From Neospora caninum Liverpool (Eukaryota > Apicomplexa > Conoidasida > Eucoccidiorida > Sarcocystidae): DNA of 64,000 nt. This document shows positions 34,682-47,000 of the stretch, piece by piece (position 1 is the stretch's first letter; each line of letters begins with the position of its first letter). Location: contig NC_018390.1 in the NCBI RefSeq assembly GCF_000208865.1, forward strand, positions 3,986,270-4,050,269. The letters run 5' to 3'. The notes under the pieces are model-generated. The model saw only the letters and a list, made by a program, of their open reading frames with translations, made no database searches and was not told the origin of the DNA. The position numbers were made by a program, and so were the translations under genes.

Positions 34682-36340
34682 ATGGCAATCGGACGCGGCG
34701 GACAGGATTCTCGTGCGCTCAACCCGAGAATCCTTTTGATATCATCATGGAAAAGATGCACCCGCCCAGATGAGGAAACAGAAGAAGCAGAGCCACCACT
34801 ACTTCTCGAGGATGTTCGAGTCAAGTCTGGGCATCTCCCAACGCGCTGCGAGCCAGCTAATCAGCAACTGCTCGAGATCTTGCTTCCTCATCCGTCCCAA
34901 CCGAGCATTGTTGTAGCATTTTTATGGGCGAACTCAACACTATATGAACTGAATCAGTTCACTCGTGACATGGGGCTGACATCGGTTCTCCTGAGGTCAC
35001 CTGAATTCGTCTTGGGGAACGGTTCGCTTTTGGCAGCGACACCTTTTGACCCTCTGTTTATTTTCCTCGCTCTGCTTCATCGCCACGCCGCCGAGTTCTT
35101 TGTCCCTTTCTCGCAGCTGATTTCCCAGTGTGAGTATTCTCACGAGGTTCGCAGGAACCTCGCGTGGCTGGCGTCCGCGCCAGCAGTGACGCAGCGAATC
35201 TCCCTCGTTGCTGACGTCCGCTGCGCCGACAGTTCGACCGTTGATGGCCCGACCCTGGGGGGAGAGGCAGTTTCTACGTCGCTAGGCGTGCAACCAATTC
35301 CAGAGTTCTGCCGTCTGAATGTCGACAAGGCGCTTGCTTTTCTTCACCGGAAACACGCAAAGATGCTGAATACCATTCTACGTCTACGCCTTCCATTCAA
35401 GGACTGCGTCATCCTTGGCGAGAGCTCGCAGTACAATCCACCACCGAAGGGAAGTGATAGCGGATCTGCTTCAACCGACACACGGACCCGTACACGCCCA
35501 CTCCCTGCGAATGGCCGCCTGAATCCACATAGAGATACTGTGTCTCCAAACGATGTGACGGACAAGTGCGAAATCGACATTTCTGCTGCGAGCCGCCTAG
35601 CGGAAGAAATCTTAAGTGGATATCTTCCCAAAGGCCTCGCAACCGCTTTGAAGCAACAATGTGACAGGCGGAGGACCTCGCGAACCACTAAAACTGGGGG
35701 AAGCAGGAGCGAAATCAGCTGCACACGTGCAAATGCTGCAGACGATAGCAAACTACAGGACGGCACCACCTCGATATGTGGCTCAGGACGCCTGTTTCCG
35801 GGTACTGAAGTTCTAAGTGGGAGACGCCCAGCATTTTCAGACGCCTCTGCCGGTCGGGAGAAATCTCTCGGCGGGCTCCTCGATGGCAGCGCAGGTGGAG
35901 CGAAGGAAACGGAGAGGCCCCCAGAGAGTTCTGGACCACCTGAAAGGACAGCGGAGTTCCCCGCGGGCAGCAGGAAGCGGCTGCGTGCTGGAACTTCTCC
36001 ACGACATTCTGCGTACAATAGCTCCACCGGGAAGAGTGAATCCGATACGAAGGAGAATCTGTCGCGGCAAGCGGAAGAAAGACCAGACGCACTGCAGAGT
36101 GACGAGCGAGGAGCAACGCGCAATACTGAACATAGACAAGCTGCGGAGGCCGGAAACACGACAACTTCCTCCAATAGAAAACGTAGGAAGGAAGACTTGC
36201 CGCGTCACGGCTCCTCCTCTCTGAGAAGCCATGCAGGAGGTTTGGAGGCGGAAAATGCGCTGTCGATGACAAAAACCAAGGGCGCTACCAAAGTGCCAAA
36301 CCAAACGTTAATCAGTTCATTCTTCAGGAAGAAACGATGA
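34682..36340 (+). CDS. RNASEH2B: Ribonuclease H2 subunit B with C-terminal PIP box
   Basis: Accessory subunit of the trimeric RNase H2 that removes ribonucleotides and RNA:DNA hybrids from DNA in the nucleus. Single exon; the ATG at 34,682 (GACCATGG context) gives 552 residues and is preferred because homology begins right after it (NPRILLISSW). An in-frame ATG upstream at 34,523 would add 53 unrelated residues. Recognisable RNASEH2B segments are TPFDPLFIFLALL (human TPVDPLFLLL), LNVDKALAFLHRKHAKMLNT (KTLKWLEKKVNQTVAAL) and ASRLAEEILSGYLPKGLATA (YAHGLISDYIPKELSDDL). Residues from about 320 to the end form a long S/R/E-rich, probably disordered extension (human protein is about 312 residues). 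The protein ends QTLISSFFRKKR, a perfect PCNA-interacting box (Q-x-x-I-x-x-F-F) in the same place as the human TFF motif. Subunits A and C are not in this window. Confidence 0.9.
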   Translation: MAIGRGGQDSRALNPRILLISSWKRCTRPDEETEEAEPPLLLEDVRVKSGHLPTRCEPANQQLLEILLPHPSQPSIVVAFLWANSTLYELNQFTRDMGLTSVLLRSPEFVLGNGSLLAATPFDPLFIFLALLHRHAAEFFVPFSQLISQCEYSHEVRRNLAWLASAPAVTQRISLVADVRCADSSTVDGPTLGGEAVSTSLGVQPIPEFCRLNVDKALAFLHRKHAKMLNTILRLRLPFKDCVILGESSQYNPPPKGSDSGSASTDTRTRTRPLPANGRLNPHRDTVSPNDVTDKCEIDISAASRLAEEILSGYLPKGLATALKQQCDRRRTSRTTKTGGSRSEISCTRANAADDSKLQDGTTSICGSGRLFPGTEVLSGRRPAFSDASAGREKSLGGLLDGSAGGAKETERPPESSGPPERTAEFPAGSRKRLRAGTSPRHSAYNSSTGKSESDTKENLSRQAEERPDALQSDERGATRNTEHRQAAEAGNTTTSSNRKRRKEDLPRHGSSSLRSHAGGLEAENALSMTKTKGATKVPNQTLISSFFRKKR

Positions 36341-38399
36341 ATACGAAAATAGTCAAGCGAAATGTTTCTGGCAAGAATCAGTATGCGGATTAGTGAGGTG
36401 GTAAAAAGAGTGAACGCAGAAGCTGAGGAACGTGCCGCTCTGGCAGGATGACGTGGGCGAGCATCCTCCTCGACTGGTGCCTGTCCAGGCATGTCAAAAG
36501 TGGATGCTCATGTTATGTTACACATGAGGAGAACCGTGTGCCTTGCCTACGCTACTGCGTCATTGTGCTGTACGTGTAGTCATTGGGTCTCCGGTTTGTA
36601 TCTAGATGATGCTGCCATCAGTGACGCTTGCTGTTCGGTAGGTGGTCGGTAAACTTGTTCGTGTAGGAAGGGAAGCATCAAGGTATAAATAGGATCCTTG
36701 AATACGAACGTGGAGTAGAGGAGGAACCGCAGCAACTCTTGGTGTGTGACGAGCGTTTATGTTTTTTCCAAATTGCAACTGCACAACGTAGCAGGGTTCT
36801 GTTTCTGTCGAGGTCATCAATGGTGCAGGAGACTGATGGTAGAGGCTTTGGGGTTGAGCGTGACACGTCGCTTGTTTTACGCGCGCTAGGTAAAATAGAT
36901 TTCGGCTGATTTTACTTTTACATGGAAAAAAAACCGCACTGCGGATATTGGACCCCTGGAGAGGGAGAAACAAGCGCGTTCTCATCTGCACACCTCATCT
37001 ATAACGAAATGTGTCGTTGCACTCGTAAACCTTGTGGATGTTGACTTCTGTCCGCCGTAGAGAAACTTTTTCAGGAGGACAGTCGAAAACTGTGAAGCAA
37101 GCGAGGTCGGTCCAGAGGCTACGGTCCAGGTACCCTGGAGCGGTCCGGGCACCAGCCGGGTGCTTCCTGCCAAACAGAACCTTCGGCTATTCTATTGGAT
37201 ACTCGGCTACCGAACTTCCGGTTCTATCGTGTTAAGTCAAACGGCACCATCTGAGACGCAGCATCTCCAGAAAGGCACACTTTTACGAGTGCCCCGAATA
37301 AAGACAATTAGCCACTTTGGTCTTGCAACACAGCCGAACGTCACTTGCCATGATACGCATCGCTGCAGAATTGTAGACTGGGGACTTCCTTAATACGGGG
37401 AATGCACTCTTATGTGATAAAACCCCAGCACGGCAAATTTGGTGAGGGATGTAAAAAGGCGATGCCTGTGCCGTCAGCCACGAGTATATGGAGATAGAAA
37501 AAACGGACCGCCACACGCCGAGTATGGTTGAATACGAAATTCCTTTGACCGTATGGACATCACTGTAACTCGCATATGTGTACATGAAAGCCACCTGTAG
37601 TAGGCCGGAGGTAACGACTACCCTTGCCACGACTTACAGAGACTCCACCCTACAGATGGACAGGGCAGTTGTCGACTTCTCTGCCCCGCAGCAGATCACA
37701 CAAGAAACGGGTAAACAGCATCTCCTAAAATTTTGACAGTGCTATCCACTTTCCCACTGTTTCGGATAAGCCAGTGCTGCGCTCTGACCTCCGCTACGAT
37801 GTGTGTGCTTTTTGTAGCCCGGCTTCGAGTAGAACACGACATTTGCCCTTGCGACGTATGGGCACAACCGTCATACCTTTTCCTGACGTGTACCAAACCG
37901 GGATTAAACTCCTGGTTCCTCTGCGGGCCGTCTGAAAGGGACCAGTGGTCCAGCTTCGTCCCACCTCCAAAAAGACGGCAGCTTGCGTCATAACAAAGAA
38001 CGTTTCATCGATGTCCTCGATGGGAAACGTAACGAATCGTACAGTGGCGTTTGTCCAATGGATTCGTCGTCCTCTTGGCTCGCCAGCAATAGCTAGAAAG
38101 AGCTTGTCTCATCAGAATGGCCGATGCTGTCGAATGGCCGACGGTCTCGAGTAGCCGATGACCGCCGAAGCTACCGTAGGACGATGTCTGGCTACAACGG
38201 GATCTCGAACAGTCGTGCGTCTCTCTTGATGTGCTGCGGGCGCGGTTTTATGATGTACCCGACATTTGCTTCGCGCAGCAACACCACGGAGCCAGGCTGC
38301 CGACCAGGAACTCTGTGTTGTTCGTTGACGACCTTGCGCTCTAGAGCACACCATGTACAGTGAAGCTCCTGAAGTACTATACTTGCTTGTTCCCTGCCA
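36341..38399. other. Convergent 3' flanks, no gene recognised
   Basis: Two kilobases between the stop codons of RNase H2B (+) and the three-exon membrane protein (-). Open frames are short and show no domain or splice pattern. Presumably 3' UTRs and spacer. Confidence 0.5.
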
Positions 38400-39955
38400 C
38401 TAGTGGCGTTGCTGCTGTTGTTCCCGGAGACGCTCCGCCTTCTCCCTTTTACGCTTGTCCTCCGGCGCCTCTTCGTCCACACCGAGAAATGGTTCATCCT
38501 CAGGAGCGTGCCCAGCGTACGCTTCCTTCTCCATGCGCACAAGCCTCTGTTGGAGCTTGTTGATTTGCTTTTTGTAACGGCGCCGCTGCCACTGCGAAAG
38601 GCCAAGACCGATTGCTCCTGCAACACTACTAGCGATAAGGCCCGCGTTAGACCGCTGGTGAGATTTGCGATCCTCTCGTTCAAGAAATTCGCCCTTTTTG
38701 TTTGCCATCCAATACACTAGCATTCCGGCAGACGCCAACGCCATGCTGACAATGGAAGCAGCCCCGGCGACGCTTTTTTTCGTCTGCAGTTTCTTGAACC
38801 TCTCTAACTCTTTGACAACTGTGAGGACAACACCACAACCAGTATACCGCATTGCTCACGTGGCGCGTGTTACAAAAAAAGAACAACCGCTGACATCGCG
38901 CTTTTTCGGGCTCTTTGTCGCGCACGAGGAGCCACAAGGCTGACGGCTTATAATCCGTAGACTTGACTGGCAGGATCGCGTTTCACACGTACACTCGAAC
39001 AGTTTAACCATTGCGCAGAAACCAGGAGCAAACAGTGACCTCCCGCAAAAAGTAAGACGCTTCAGAGCGACATCCAGACTGTTCAGCAAGAACGGTCTAT
39101 CGATCGGAACACTTACAGATGGGAGATTCTTCTGGATCCAAGTCGTCGTCCTCCGATGTGTACTGCTTCAGGAGTTTTTCTCTCTCTCTGTCAGCTGCAG
39201 ACACATCGCACGCTTTGGGAATTGCACTGGCGGCTCGAAAACAGCACCGCTAACTAGCATATTGTCGGTTTCCATACTCCTACAACTGCATGTGGCTGTC
39301 CCTGAACAACTGGTGCTGTTCAAGAGTCTGCCCGAAAATTTGAATGTGTCTACCAGGGAGGTGCCTTTTGTAATTCCCCTCGCCGGAACAGTTTTTGTGT
39401 CTATTCGCGTTACACTCGAACCAACGAACTCGTCCAGTTTCCGTAGCCTGCCCAGGGAGCTTTTTCTGCTTCCGTTCATTCATTACCTTGCATCTTGCGA
39501 TAATCTCGGTTGTCCTGAAGCAGTTCCTTCATCGTCGCGAGAAGCTTTGCCTGCTGCTCTGCGCGCACCTTGCGTCCAACGGCTTTCGGTGCCGGCTTTT
39601 CCTTCCCGCTGGCATTTTGTTTGCTGTCGCCGCCAGGTGCTGCCTTCACCTGCTGTTGACTCTCCTTATTTTCCGACCGTTCCCCGTCTTTGATGGCAGA
39701 CGAGTTGTCGGCTACCAAGCTGACTTCTTGGTTCCCTTCCGCATCCCGATTCGGAGCTGCAGGAACTTGTCCAGCTTCAACGCATACGATGGCCACATTC
39801 GGCAACCACGGACTGCGCTGTGGCACAGAGAAGAGAATCGACTGGCTGAGAAACAAGACCCCCAGCACAACAAGGACTGCGGTTCTAGCCAGCGCCACAC
39901 ACCGAACTCGACAGAGCTGCGTTGTTGCTCGTCTTGAGCTGTTCCGGGCCTCCAT
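38400..39955 (-). CDS. Three-exon integral membrane protein, function unknown
   Basis: Exons 39,487-39,955, 39,117-39,185 and 38,400-38,818 join in phase to give 318 residues from the ATG ending at 39,955 (an in-frame ATG at 40,000 would add 15). Domain order: a basic N-terminus and a hydrophobic segment near residues 18-36 (ALARTAVLVVLGVLFLSQSI; signal anchor or cleavable signal); a K/E/Q-rich helical region (KAPAPK-type linker, then EQQAKLLATMKELLQDNRDY); acidic EDDDLDPEE in the small exon; then two hydrophobic helices (AGAASIVSMALASAGMLVYW and NAGLIASSVAGAIGLGLSQW) separated by a charged loop; and a strongly charged coiled-coil tail (KKQINKLQQRLVRMEKE) ending REQQQQRH. No family is recognised. 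The topology of hairpin plus cytosolic coiled coil suits an organelle-membrane tether, but that is inference. Confidence 0.75.
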
Positions 39956-41098
39956 GGCGGCAAGGAATGGGAAAAGAAAAAGGACAGTGTACACATGCAC
40001 GAGCGGCGATACACACAGTTTAGGCGTGCGAAATCATATTCCACTCCCCGAACGCTCCGGAATTTGAAGCAGACGTGCACGCGGGCGCGTTTGGATCCGC
40101 AGTTTCCTTTTGCCCGGAACTCGAGCACCCCCTGCACGCCACCCGTGGAACTGCTTGTGCATGAGAAAGCTGGGGTGAAAAAAAAGGCTCTTGCCGAAGA
40201 TATGACACTACAATGGAATAAGGACGACAAGCGAGACCTTTCCCCAGAACAAGATAAAACCGATTATTAAACCGCCCTACCCTCCAAACTGGCAGATGAG
40301 CCCATCAACAGTTCTTGCTTGTTCCTGTGCTCGAGTCCTGCAACGGGGCTCAACGGTCTCGTTTCAGTCCCCCCTCAGTTTCAGCTTTGCGGAGAAGTTG
40401 GCATCCGGCAAGCCTCAACAAATGCATCCTTCCTGTGGAGCTGAAAACACCTCCAGAAGAAAACGACCTTTTGGGGTAGCAAGGCGCTCTCGATACGGAA
40501 CCGCCATTTCGCACTCGTGGAGCCGCCAAACGGGTTCTCGGTTGAGGCACGCGCCTCGCGCTCGGGGTTCTCGGATGGCGTCCTTGTGGAACCCCGTAGC
40601 ACAAGCAAAGAAGAAGGGGGGGGGGTACTCGCGTTGGACACACGACTCGCTGTGGCTCAAATTTCCCGGCTTATATTCGGTACCTCCTTCATTCGCTAGG
40701 GAACGGAAAGGCAGCGGTTCTGATGGTGACCGAGAGTCCTATATTGCTCCGGCGCTAGGGAGCCCCCCAGATGCGCGATATCGAAAGGCTTGGCCAAGCG
40801 ACTGTCAAACGGACGCCCGGTTTCTTCTCGTCTCTGCTGCCATCGCAACAAACAGTGGTGGAAGATTATTATTTGGCAACTTGCTGTCAAGCTTCTTTTT
40901 CAATTTACCCGCTTTTAACTTTTTGGCCGACACAGGATTGCGTAGTGTACTGCTGCTACCTTCCCACCTTTGCGTTGGTCCTTCCACGCGTTTCTGCCGC
41001 GTGAAAAGTGGAGAGACTGCAGCGTGGTGTGGGGTTCATATCTCTCCCGCGTTCGGAGTTCCCTATTTTTTTGACAATCCCTGAGACGTATAGGAAGG
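39956..41098. promoter_or_regulatory. Divergent promoter region of the membrane protein and nucleolin genes
   Basis: About 1.1 kb between two divergent start codons. It contains the TRP-1-like element at 40,667-40,681, a poly-G run near 40,617-40,626, and TGAGACG at 41,082-41,088, 10 bases before the nucleolin ATG. An open frame of 262 codons spans much of it on the + strand but lacks any domain and covers the promoter motif, so it is not called. Confidence 0.5.
40667..40681 (+). promoter_or_regulatory. TRP-1-like promoter element
   Basis: CCGGCTTATATTCGG matches 14 of 15 bases of TCGGCTTATATTCGG, the TRP-1 element described in Toxoplasma ribosomal protein gene promoters (established knowledge, recalled). 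It lies about 420 bases upstream of the nucleolin start codon, in the forward orientation. It would place nucleolin in the ribosome-biogenesis regulon. Confidence 0.7.
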
Positions 41099-44000
41099 AT
41101 GAAGGTAAGCTCCCACGCAACTCTGACCATTTTCTCCGTCAGAGGGGAACTGCTGCGCTGCGACTCTCGTGTGGGCGCTCCAAAAAGCGTTTGAGTCGCC
41201 ACAGGGGTGCCAGGGGAGAGGGACGACTCGCGGAAGTCAGTTGGCGTAGAGGAATGGGAAGGAAGCCCACGCGGGAGTCAGGATTTGCCTCATTTTCTCC
41301 AACGTGTATGAATAGCAGCCATTTCGGAGACGTGTCTGCCAGTGACTTCGCCTCCCGACAGAGAGAGAGAGCCCCACATCAAATCTTGTGCATGCCCGAC
41401 GCAGTCAGCGGCCCGGTGCAATTTTCCGGGCGATGCTGGAGAGAGGTGAACACCTGTCTGGTAGAACGGGTTCGTCTGTTCGTCCATCAGTGGTTTCTCT
41501 GGGACTGTGGTGTGCTCTCCTGTGTTAAAACAGCACAAAAAGGCCGCTCCCGTAGCTGTGGCGCCTGCCAGCGACAGCGACGACTCGGATTCAAGTGAAG
41601 AAGAACAACAAATGAAGGTCCAGAAAGGAAAAAAGAAAGCCGCTGGAGGGTCGGCAGTCGCAAAAGCGTCTCAAAAGAAGCCCGTCCAGCCCAAGGCCGC
41701 GTCATCCAGCAGCGACGACGACAGCAGCGATGAAGAAATCACGAAACCAGTTGCGAAAAAGGGCGTGACCAGCGGCGCCGCTGCAGGTGCGTTTCCAGAG
41801 TGAGGGCGGCACAAATCCGCCGCGAAGCAAACGGAGAGAAGGCGGGCGGCCGTCCCGCGGGCGTGCCTGTGCGCTCTATTCGGTCCAGGAATCGGTCTGC
41901 CCTGCGTAGTGGAACACCCCGCGAGTGAACATGCGCAGGATTGCTTTCTCCGTTGCAGCACGAAAAATGTCCATGCTGATGGTACGGGCGACGACCGTCA
42001 CAGCCAGTATGGACGGCCGTGCGTGCGTTTTCTTCCTTTTGCTTAGAGAATTTGGTCCGAGGGGGGTTGCTGCCTTTTTGTCTCCATTCCGTGCTGTCCC
42101 CTCGTACGCACACGCACCCACATGTGAATTTGCGGCTTCGAAGCAAGATATGATGCCATTCAATACTTGCTACTTTGGACGGTTGCCCTTGAGGCGCCAA
42201 TGACAGTCCTTTACCGCCAAGATCTCTGATCTTGCAGCGATGCCGCTTCTGGCTTATACGGGTTGTGCCCGTTTTGTGTTCCTGAATGTTGCCTCTAATG
42301 TGTTTTTTCCTCGTCGCACGGGGTGCCAGGTTTTGCTCCACACGGGTCCTCTTGTGTCGTCCCGGTTCTGACACGGCTGGTTACTCCCGATGACACGTGT
42401 GCACAATCGGACGTATCTGTTGTTTTTCCGAGTGCCCATGTAACTGCGCTGCGACTTTTTGTGCGAGTGTGATTCACGCTTTCCACGTCGAGACGTGCTT
42501 TGTGAGAGGCATGGCGAACCGGTTGGTAGTCCTGTTCGGTTGGCGTTTTTGTTCAGTTAAAGGCGCGAAACAGGCGATCGCAGCTGCGTCGTCGAAGAAA
42601 GCGGTCAAGTCCAAGCAGATGTCAGATGATTCCTCCTCAGGAGAATCTACGGAGGATGAAACCCGTACGTCCACAGATTTCCTTCGTTCGTCGACTGTGC
42701 TAGCTCTTGGTAGCGTGCGCGCCAGTGACTGCTCGATGCGCCGTTCCAGCGAGGTGAACAGACGCTCTTGGTGGGACTCTGGTCGCACTGACATCGAATT
42801 TCTCCGACTTTCCTTCTTTCTGTCCGGCGGATGACGCTTCATAATGCAGAGACGTGGGTGATGCAGTGCACTCGACCTCGTGTGTCGTTTGGCCGTTGCC
42901 TCTACAGCTCAGTCCAAGCCGGCCGCGAAGGGCAAAGCGCAGCCTGCGAAAGCGGTGGCGCGGAAGCAGAAAGAGGAATCTTCCAGTGACGACAGCAGCG
43001 ATGAGGACGAAGCTCCGAATGGAAAGCGACAAGCGGCGCCGAAGGCAGCCGCGGGAAAGGCCGCAGTGAGGAAAGCTGCGTCCTCTAGCGACGACTCCAG
43101 CGAAGATGAGGCTCCAGCACCGAAAGGGAAGAAGCCCGCAGTTGCCCAGCCGAGCAAGACCGCGATTGCCAACAAGACAGCGTCTGACTCGAGCAGTGAA
43201 GAGGACTCGAGCGACGAGGATACGGGAAAGAAGGCTTCGCCTGCAACTGCCAAGAAGGCAGTTGCGAGGACTGCTTCGAGCGAAGACGATTCCTCCTCTG
43301 ACGAGGAGACGCCGGCGCCTCGGGACCGACCTCAGAAACCTGCTGCAGGAAAGGCGGCGCAGAAGAAAGACTCGTCGGACTCGTCGGAGGAAGAGAGCGA
43401 GAGCGACGACGAGGCCGCGCCCTCAAAGGGCAAACTCGGTGCAGGGAACGCCAAGCAAATCGCCAAGAAGCCGACCAAGAAAGAGGAATCGTCGAGCGAG
43501 GAAGAGTCGAGTGATGACGAGCCAGCGCCCGTTCAAAAGAAGGCGACCGCAGCGCAGCCAAAGGGGAAACCTGCGCCCAAGGCGCCGGCGGCAAGCAGCG
43601 ATGACGACTCTGACGAAGACGAGTCCGATGAGGAGGAAGAGGCTCCGAAGAAAACCAAGGGCGAGAAAGACGTTAAGATGAAGGAGGCAAGCGACGAAGA
43701 AAGCGATGAAGACGATGAAGACGAGGATGAAGACGAGGAAGAAAGTAAGTGTGCGGAGCAGCGAGAAGCCACGGTTCAGCTGGCACCGGTTGTACCTACA
43801 CTTTTTTAGAACATGTGGGGACGCGTTTTTGTGCGACGCGTATGCCTCGTGGGTATGCAGAGCTGTCTTGCACAGTGCTTCGCAGTGCTTCGGAGTCACC
43901 ACCCCTCTTTTGACGCCGAGACTGTGCCTGTGCGCCGCACGCAGGTGAGCGCCCCAAGAAGAGAAAAGAAGCTCCAGCTGACGAGGAGTCGACGCACGCT

Positions 44001-47000
44001 TCCAAGAAGCGCAAGGAGGAGAACGCCCAACCGAAGGCGCGGCTGCAGACGAAGGGCGGCGGCGTCGTCGACAAACTGCGAACGGAAATTTTCTGCGGGG
44101 GCCTCCCCTACTCCACGACTGAGGTGAGCGCCGCCTTGAAACACAATGCGTGGCTTCCCGCTAAACAGGTGTGGCGCGCAAAATGCTAGAGAAAGTGAAG
44201 ACCTGTGGGCGGAGCTCCAGCGGACAGTGATGTGCCTTCGTTTGTCGCATGCAAACGCGTCGGCTCTCGGTCAACACGGTCCTCCAAAGTCTCTGCGAAA
44301 TTGAGTGTGCGTCAGTTTGAGCCGCTTCCGCCTGTTACGATCGGTAACCCCCGGCAGCGGTATGGGTGGCGCCCACAGCGTGTCCCAGGGTGAGCGCCGA
44401 AGCAGGGACGAAGGTTTTCTGTTCCCTGCGTGGGAACCGCGCTCGTACGCCGCATGTGGCGCGTGTTTTGCATCCAACTGCCAAGTGACGGTCAGCTGCG
44501 ACCCGGTTGGGGCCGCGCTTCGGCGCTTGCTGTCCATGTGCGCCGGTGTGTGTGAAGTTCGCGACAGCGCCCGTGCAGTTTTGTTCACGCGCACCCAAGA
44601 CAGGAAACCTGTGTTTCGCTGTTGTGGCGAGCGTTGTCTCGATCACCGCGTCAGTGCGGAACGGAATTCTGTCACCCAGATGATGATTCTTTATTTCTTG
44701 TCCTTGAGTCGGCGACAGCCGCTGAGAATAAAAAGCGACCATACTCTCTGAACTATATAGGGTGTACGAAGTTTCTTGCATGCATGTAAACTGTGGAGTC
44801 TCATTTCACGGTGTGCACCGGTTTTGGAGAGCCGCAAGAGAGCACAACCTTGAGAAACGTTGCGACTGGTGCGGGACGAAGAATGATGATTCTTTATTTC
44901 TTGTCCTTGAGTCGGCGACAGCCGCTGAGAATAAAAAGCGACCATACTCTCTGAACTATATAGGGTGTACGAAGTTTCTTGCATGCATGTAAACTGTGGA
45001 GTCTCATTTCACGGTGTGCACCGGTTTTGGAGAGCCGCAAGAGAGCACAACCTCGAGAAACGTTGCGACTGGTGCGGGACGAAGAATGATGATTCTTTAT
45101 TTCTTGTCCTTGAGTCGGCGACAGCCGCTGAGAATAAAAAGCGACCATACTCTCTGACGCTTTTCTCGTCCTAGGCTCGTGGAACAGAGGCGAGTCTGTG
45201 CAGTCCCGCGGCCCGCATGGTGTGTACAGTTGTCAGTGAGGTTCCCAGTTGAATCCTGGTTGCAGTGTGCGCCGGTTCCAACACGAAAGTCGTTTTCCGT
45301 GCGTTTCCCCGACTTATGTGTCTTTCTCTGCACGCGCAAACGGTTTCCCGTGTTTGCTCTTCGTTTTCAGAGCGAACTGAAGGAGCTTTTCGAGTCCGAC
45401 TGCGGACCGACTACGCGAATCAAGATGCTGGAAGGAAAGGGAATTGCCTTCATCACCTTCGAGACCGAAGAGGCTGCCCAGAAGGCTGTTGAATACAACA
45501 ACACTCAGTACAACGGGCGGACCCTCCGCATCAACCTCACGGCCGACAAACAGAACCACCAACCCGGAGGGGGTGAGCGTGGCCGCGGCAGGGGAGGCCG
45601 AGAACAAGGCGGCGGCCGAGGCGGCGGAGGTGCGGGCGGCGACCGACCGAAGGCGGCTCCGAACAAGCAGGTTGTCGTGAGGAATTTGAGTTTCAACGCG
45701 ACAGAGGAATCGATCCGTAGCCTTTTCGAGGAATGCGGTAAGACCACGCAGACGTCGCGTGAGGAAATTGTCTTTCGGTCTTTACATGTTGTACGCCACA
45801 CGCTGCCTACCGGCTGCCGGAGAGGTGATGATTTCCTCTCACATGATAGGAAGAGGCTGAGAGGCGGGCGGTATTGCCCGCTTCTTATGGCGAGAATCCT
45901 CAAAGAGCGTCTGACTCTTCTGAAAGCTGGAAAAAGTGGGGCAGGACCAGCGTGGCCGTTTTGTTCAGGTGTGCTGTTGTCTGGTGTGATTGCGTGCGCA
46001 CAGTGCCGGTGTGCGGAGCGTTTAAGTGTCTCTTTGTTGTTTTCTGGAGTCAGGAATGAGAAGGTGTATGTGTTTGCATGCGCTGTGCCATTGGGGTAGG
46101 AGACTATGTGTTTGCATGCATTCTGCCGTTGGGGTTGGAGAAACTTCATCGCCCGAGTTTCTTCCATTCTGCCGTTGGGGTTGGAGAAACTTCATCGCCC
46201 GAGTTTCTTCCATTCTGCCGTTGGGGTTGGAGAAACTTCATCGCCCGAGTTTCTTCGCCCTCGACATGTACCCTGCCTGTTGTGGAAGATACGGCTTCAC
46301 AACGTCAGCGACGGTGTTGCCAGAAATGCCCCGTATGGTGTCAGTACAGCTGCCGAAGCGCATCTGTGTTTGGGCGCTCCATTACGGGACGTGAATGCCG
46401 TGAGTTGCGCTCCACGTGTGTCTAATCTGAGTCGGGGTACGCTTGTCCTGCATTTTGTTCAGGTGAGATCCAAGAAGTGCGAATGCCCGTGTTTGAAGAC
46501 ACCGGAAAATTCAAGGGCCAGGCGTTCATTGAGTTCGACAGCATTGAATCTGCCACCAAGGCTGTCGAGTACAACAACACTGACGTCGATGGCAGGACCG
46601 TGTGGATCGACTTCGCTCTTCCGCGCGGCTCTGCCGGAGGCGGCCGAGGTGGCGGACGAGGCGGCGGACGAGGCGGAGGCCGAGGCGGTGAGGAAAAAAC
46701 GGGGGGGTTTCTTCTTCACGTAGATCTACCACGCGCACGGTTGAAACGCATCCAGAGAGCCAAGCCACGCCCACAGGTGCTTCATTTGTGGGCACTTGTG
46801 CAGGCAGTTCGCGTCGGATCGTGTGGGGCGTTTGTGCGTTCTCGCGACACAGACTCTTGCTTCGTTCGACTGTGTGTGGCGAAGATGATGTAGCGCCAAG
46901 GTCGCCCGGATCACCGATGGCACTATACACAGTGTATACGCCAAGTTGAGTTATCGTCTTCTCTAACTTACAACGCACGCAGCCTCTCTTTAGCTGGGAG

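Noticed and set aside
40296..41084. 262-codon + strand frame upstream of nucleolin
   Set aside because: It overlaps the promoter element and 5' UTR of nucleolin, has no domain, and its composition is unlike neighbouring proteins.
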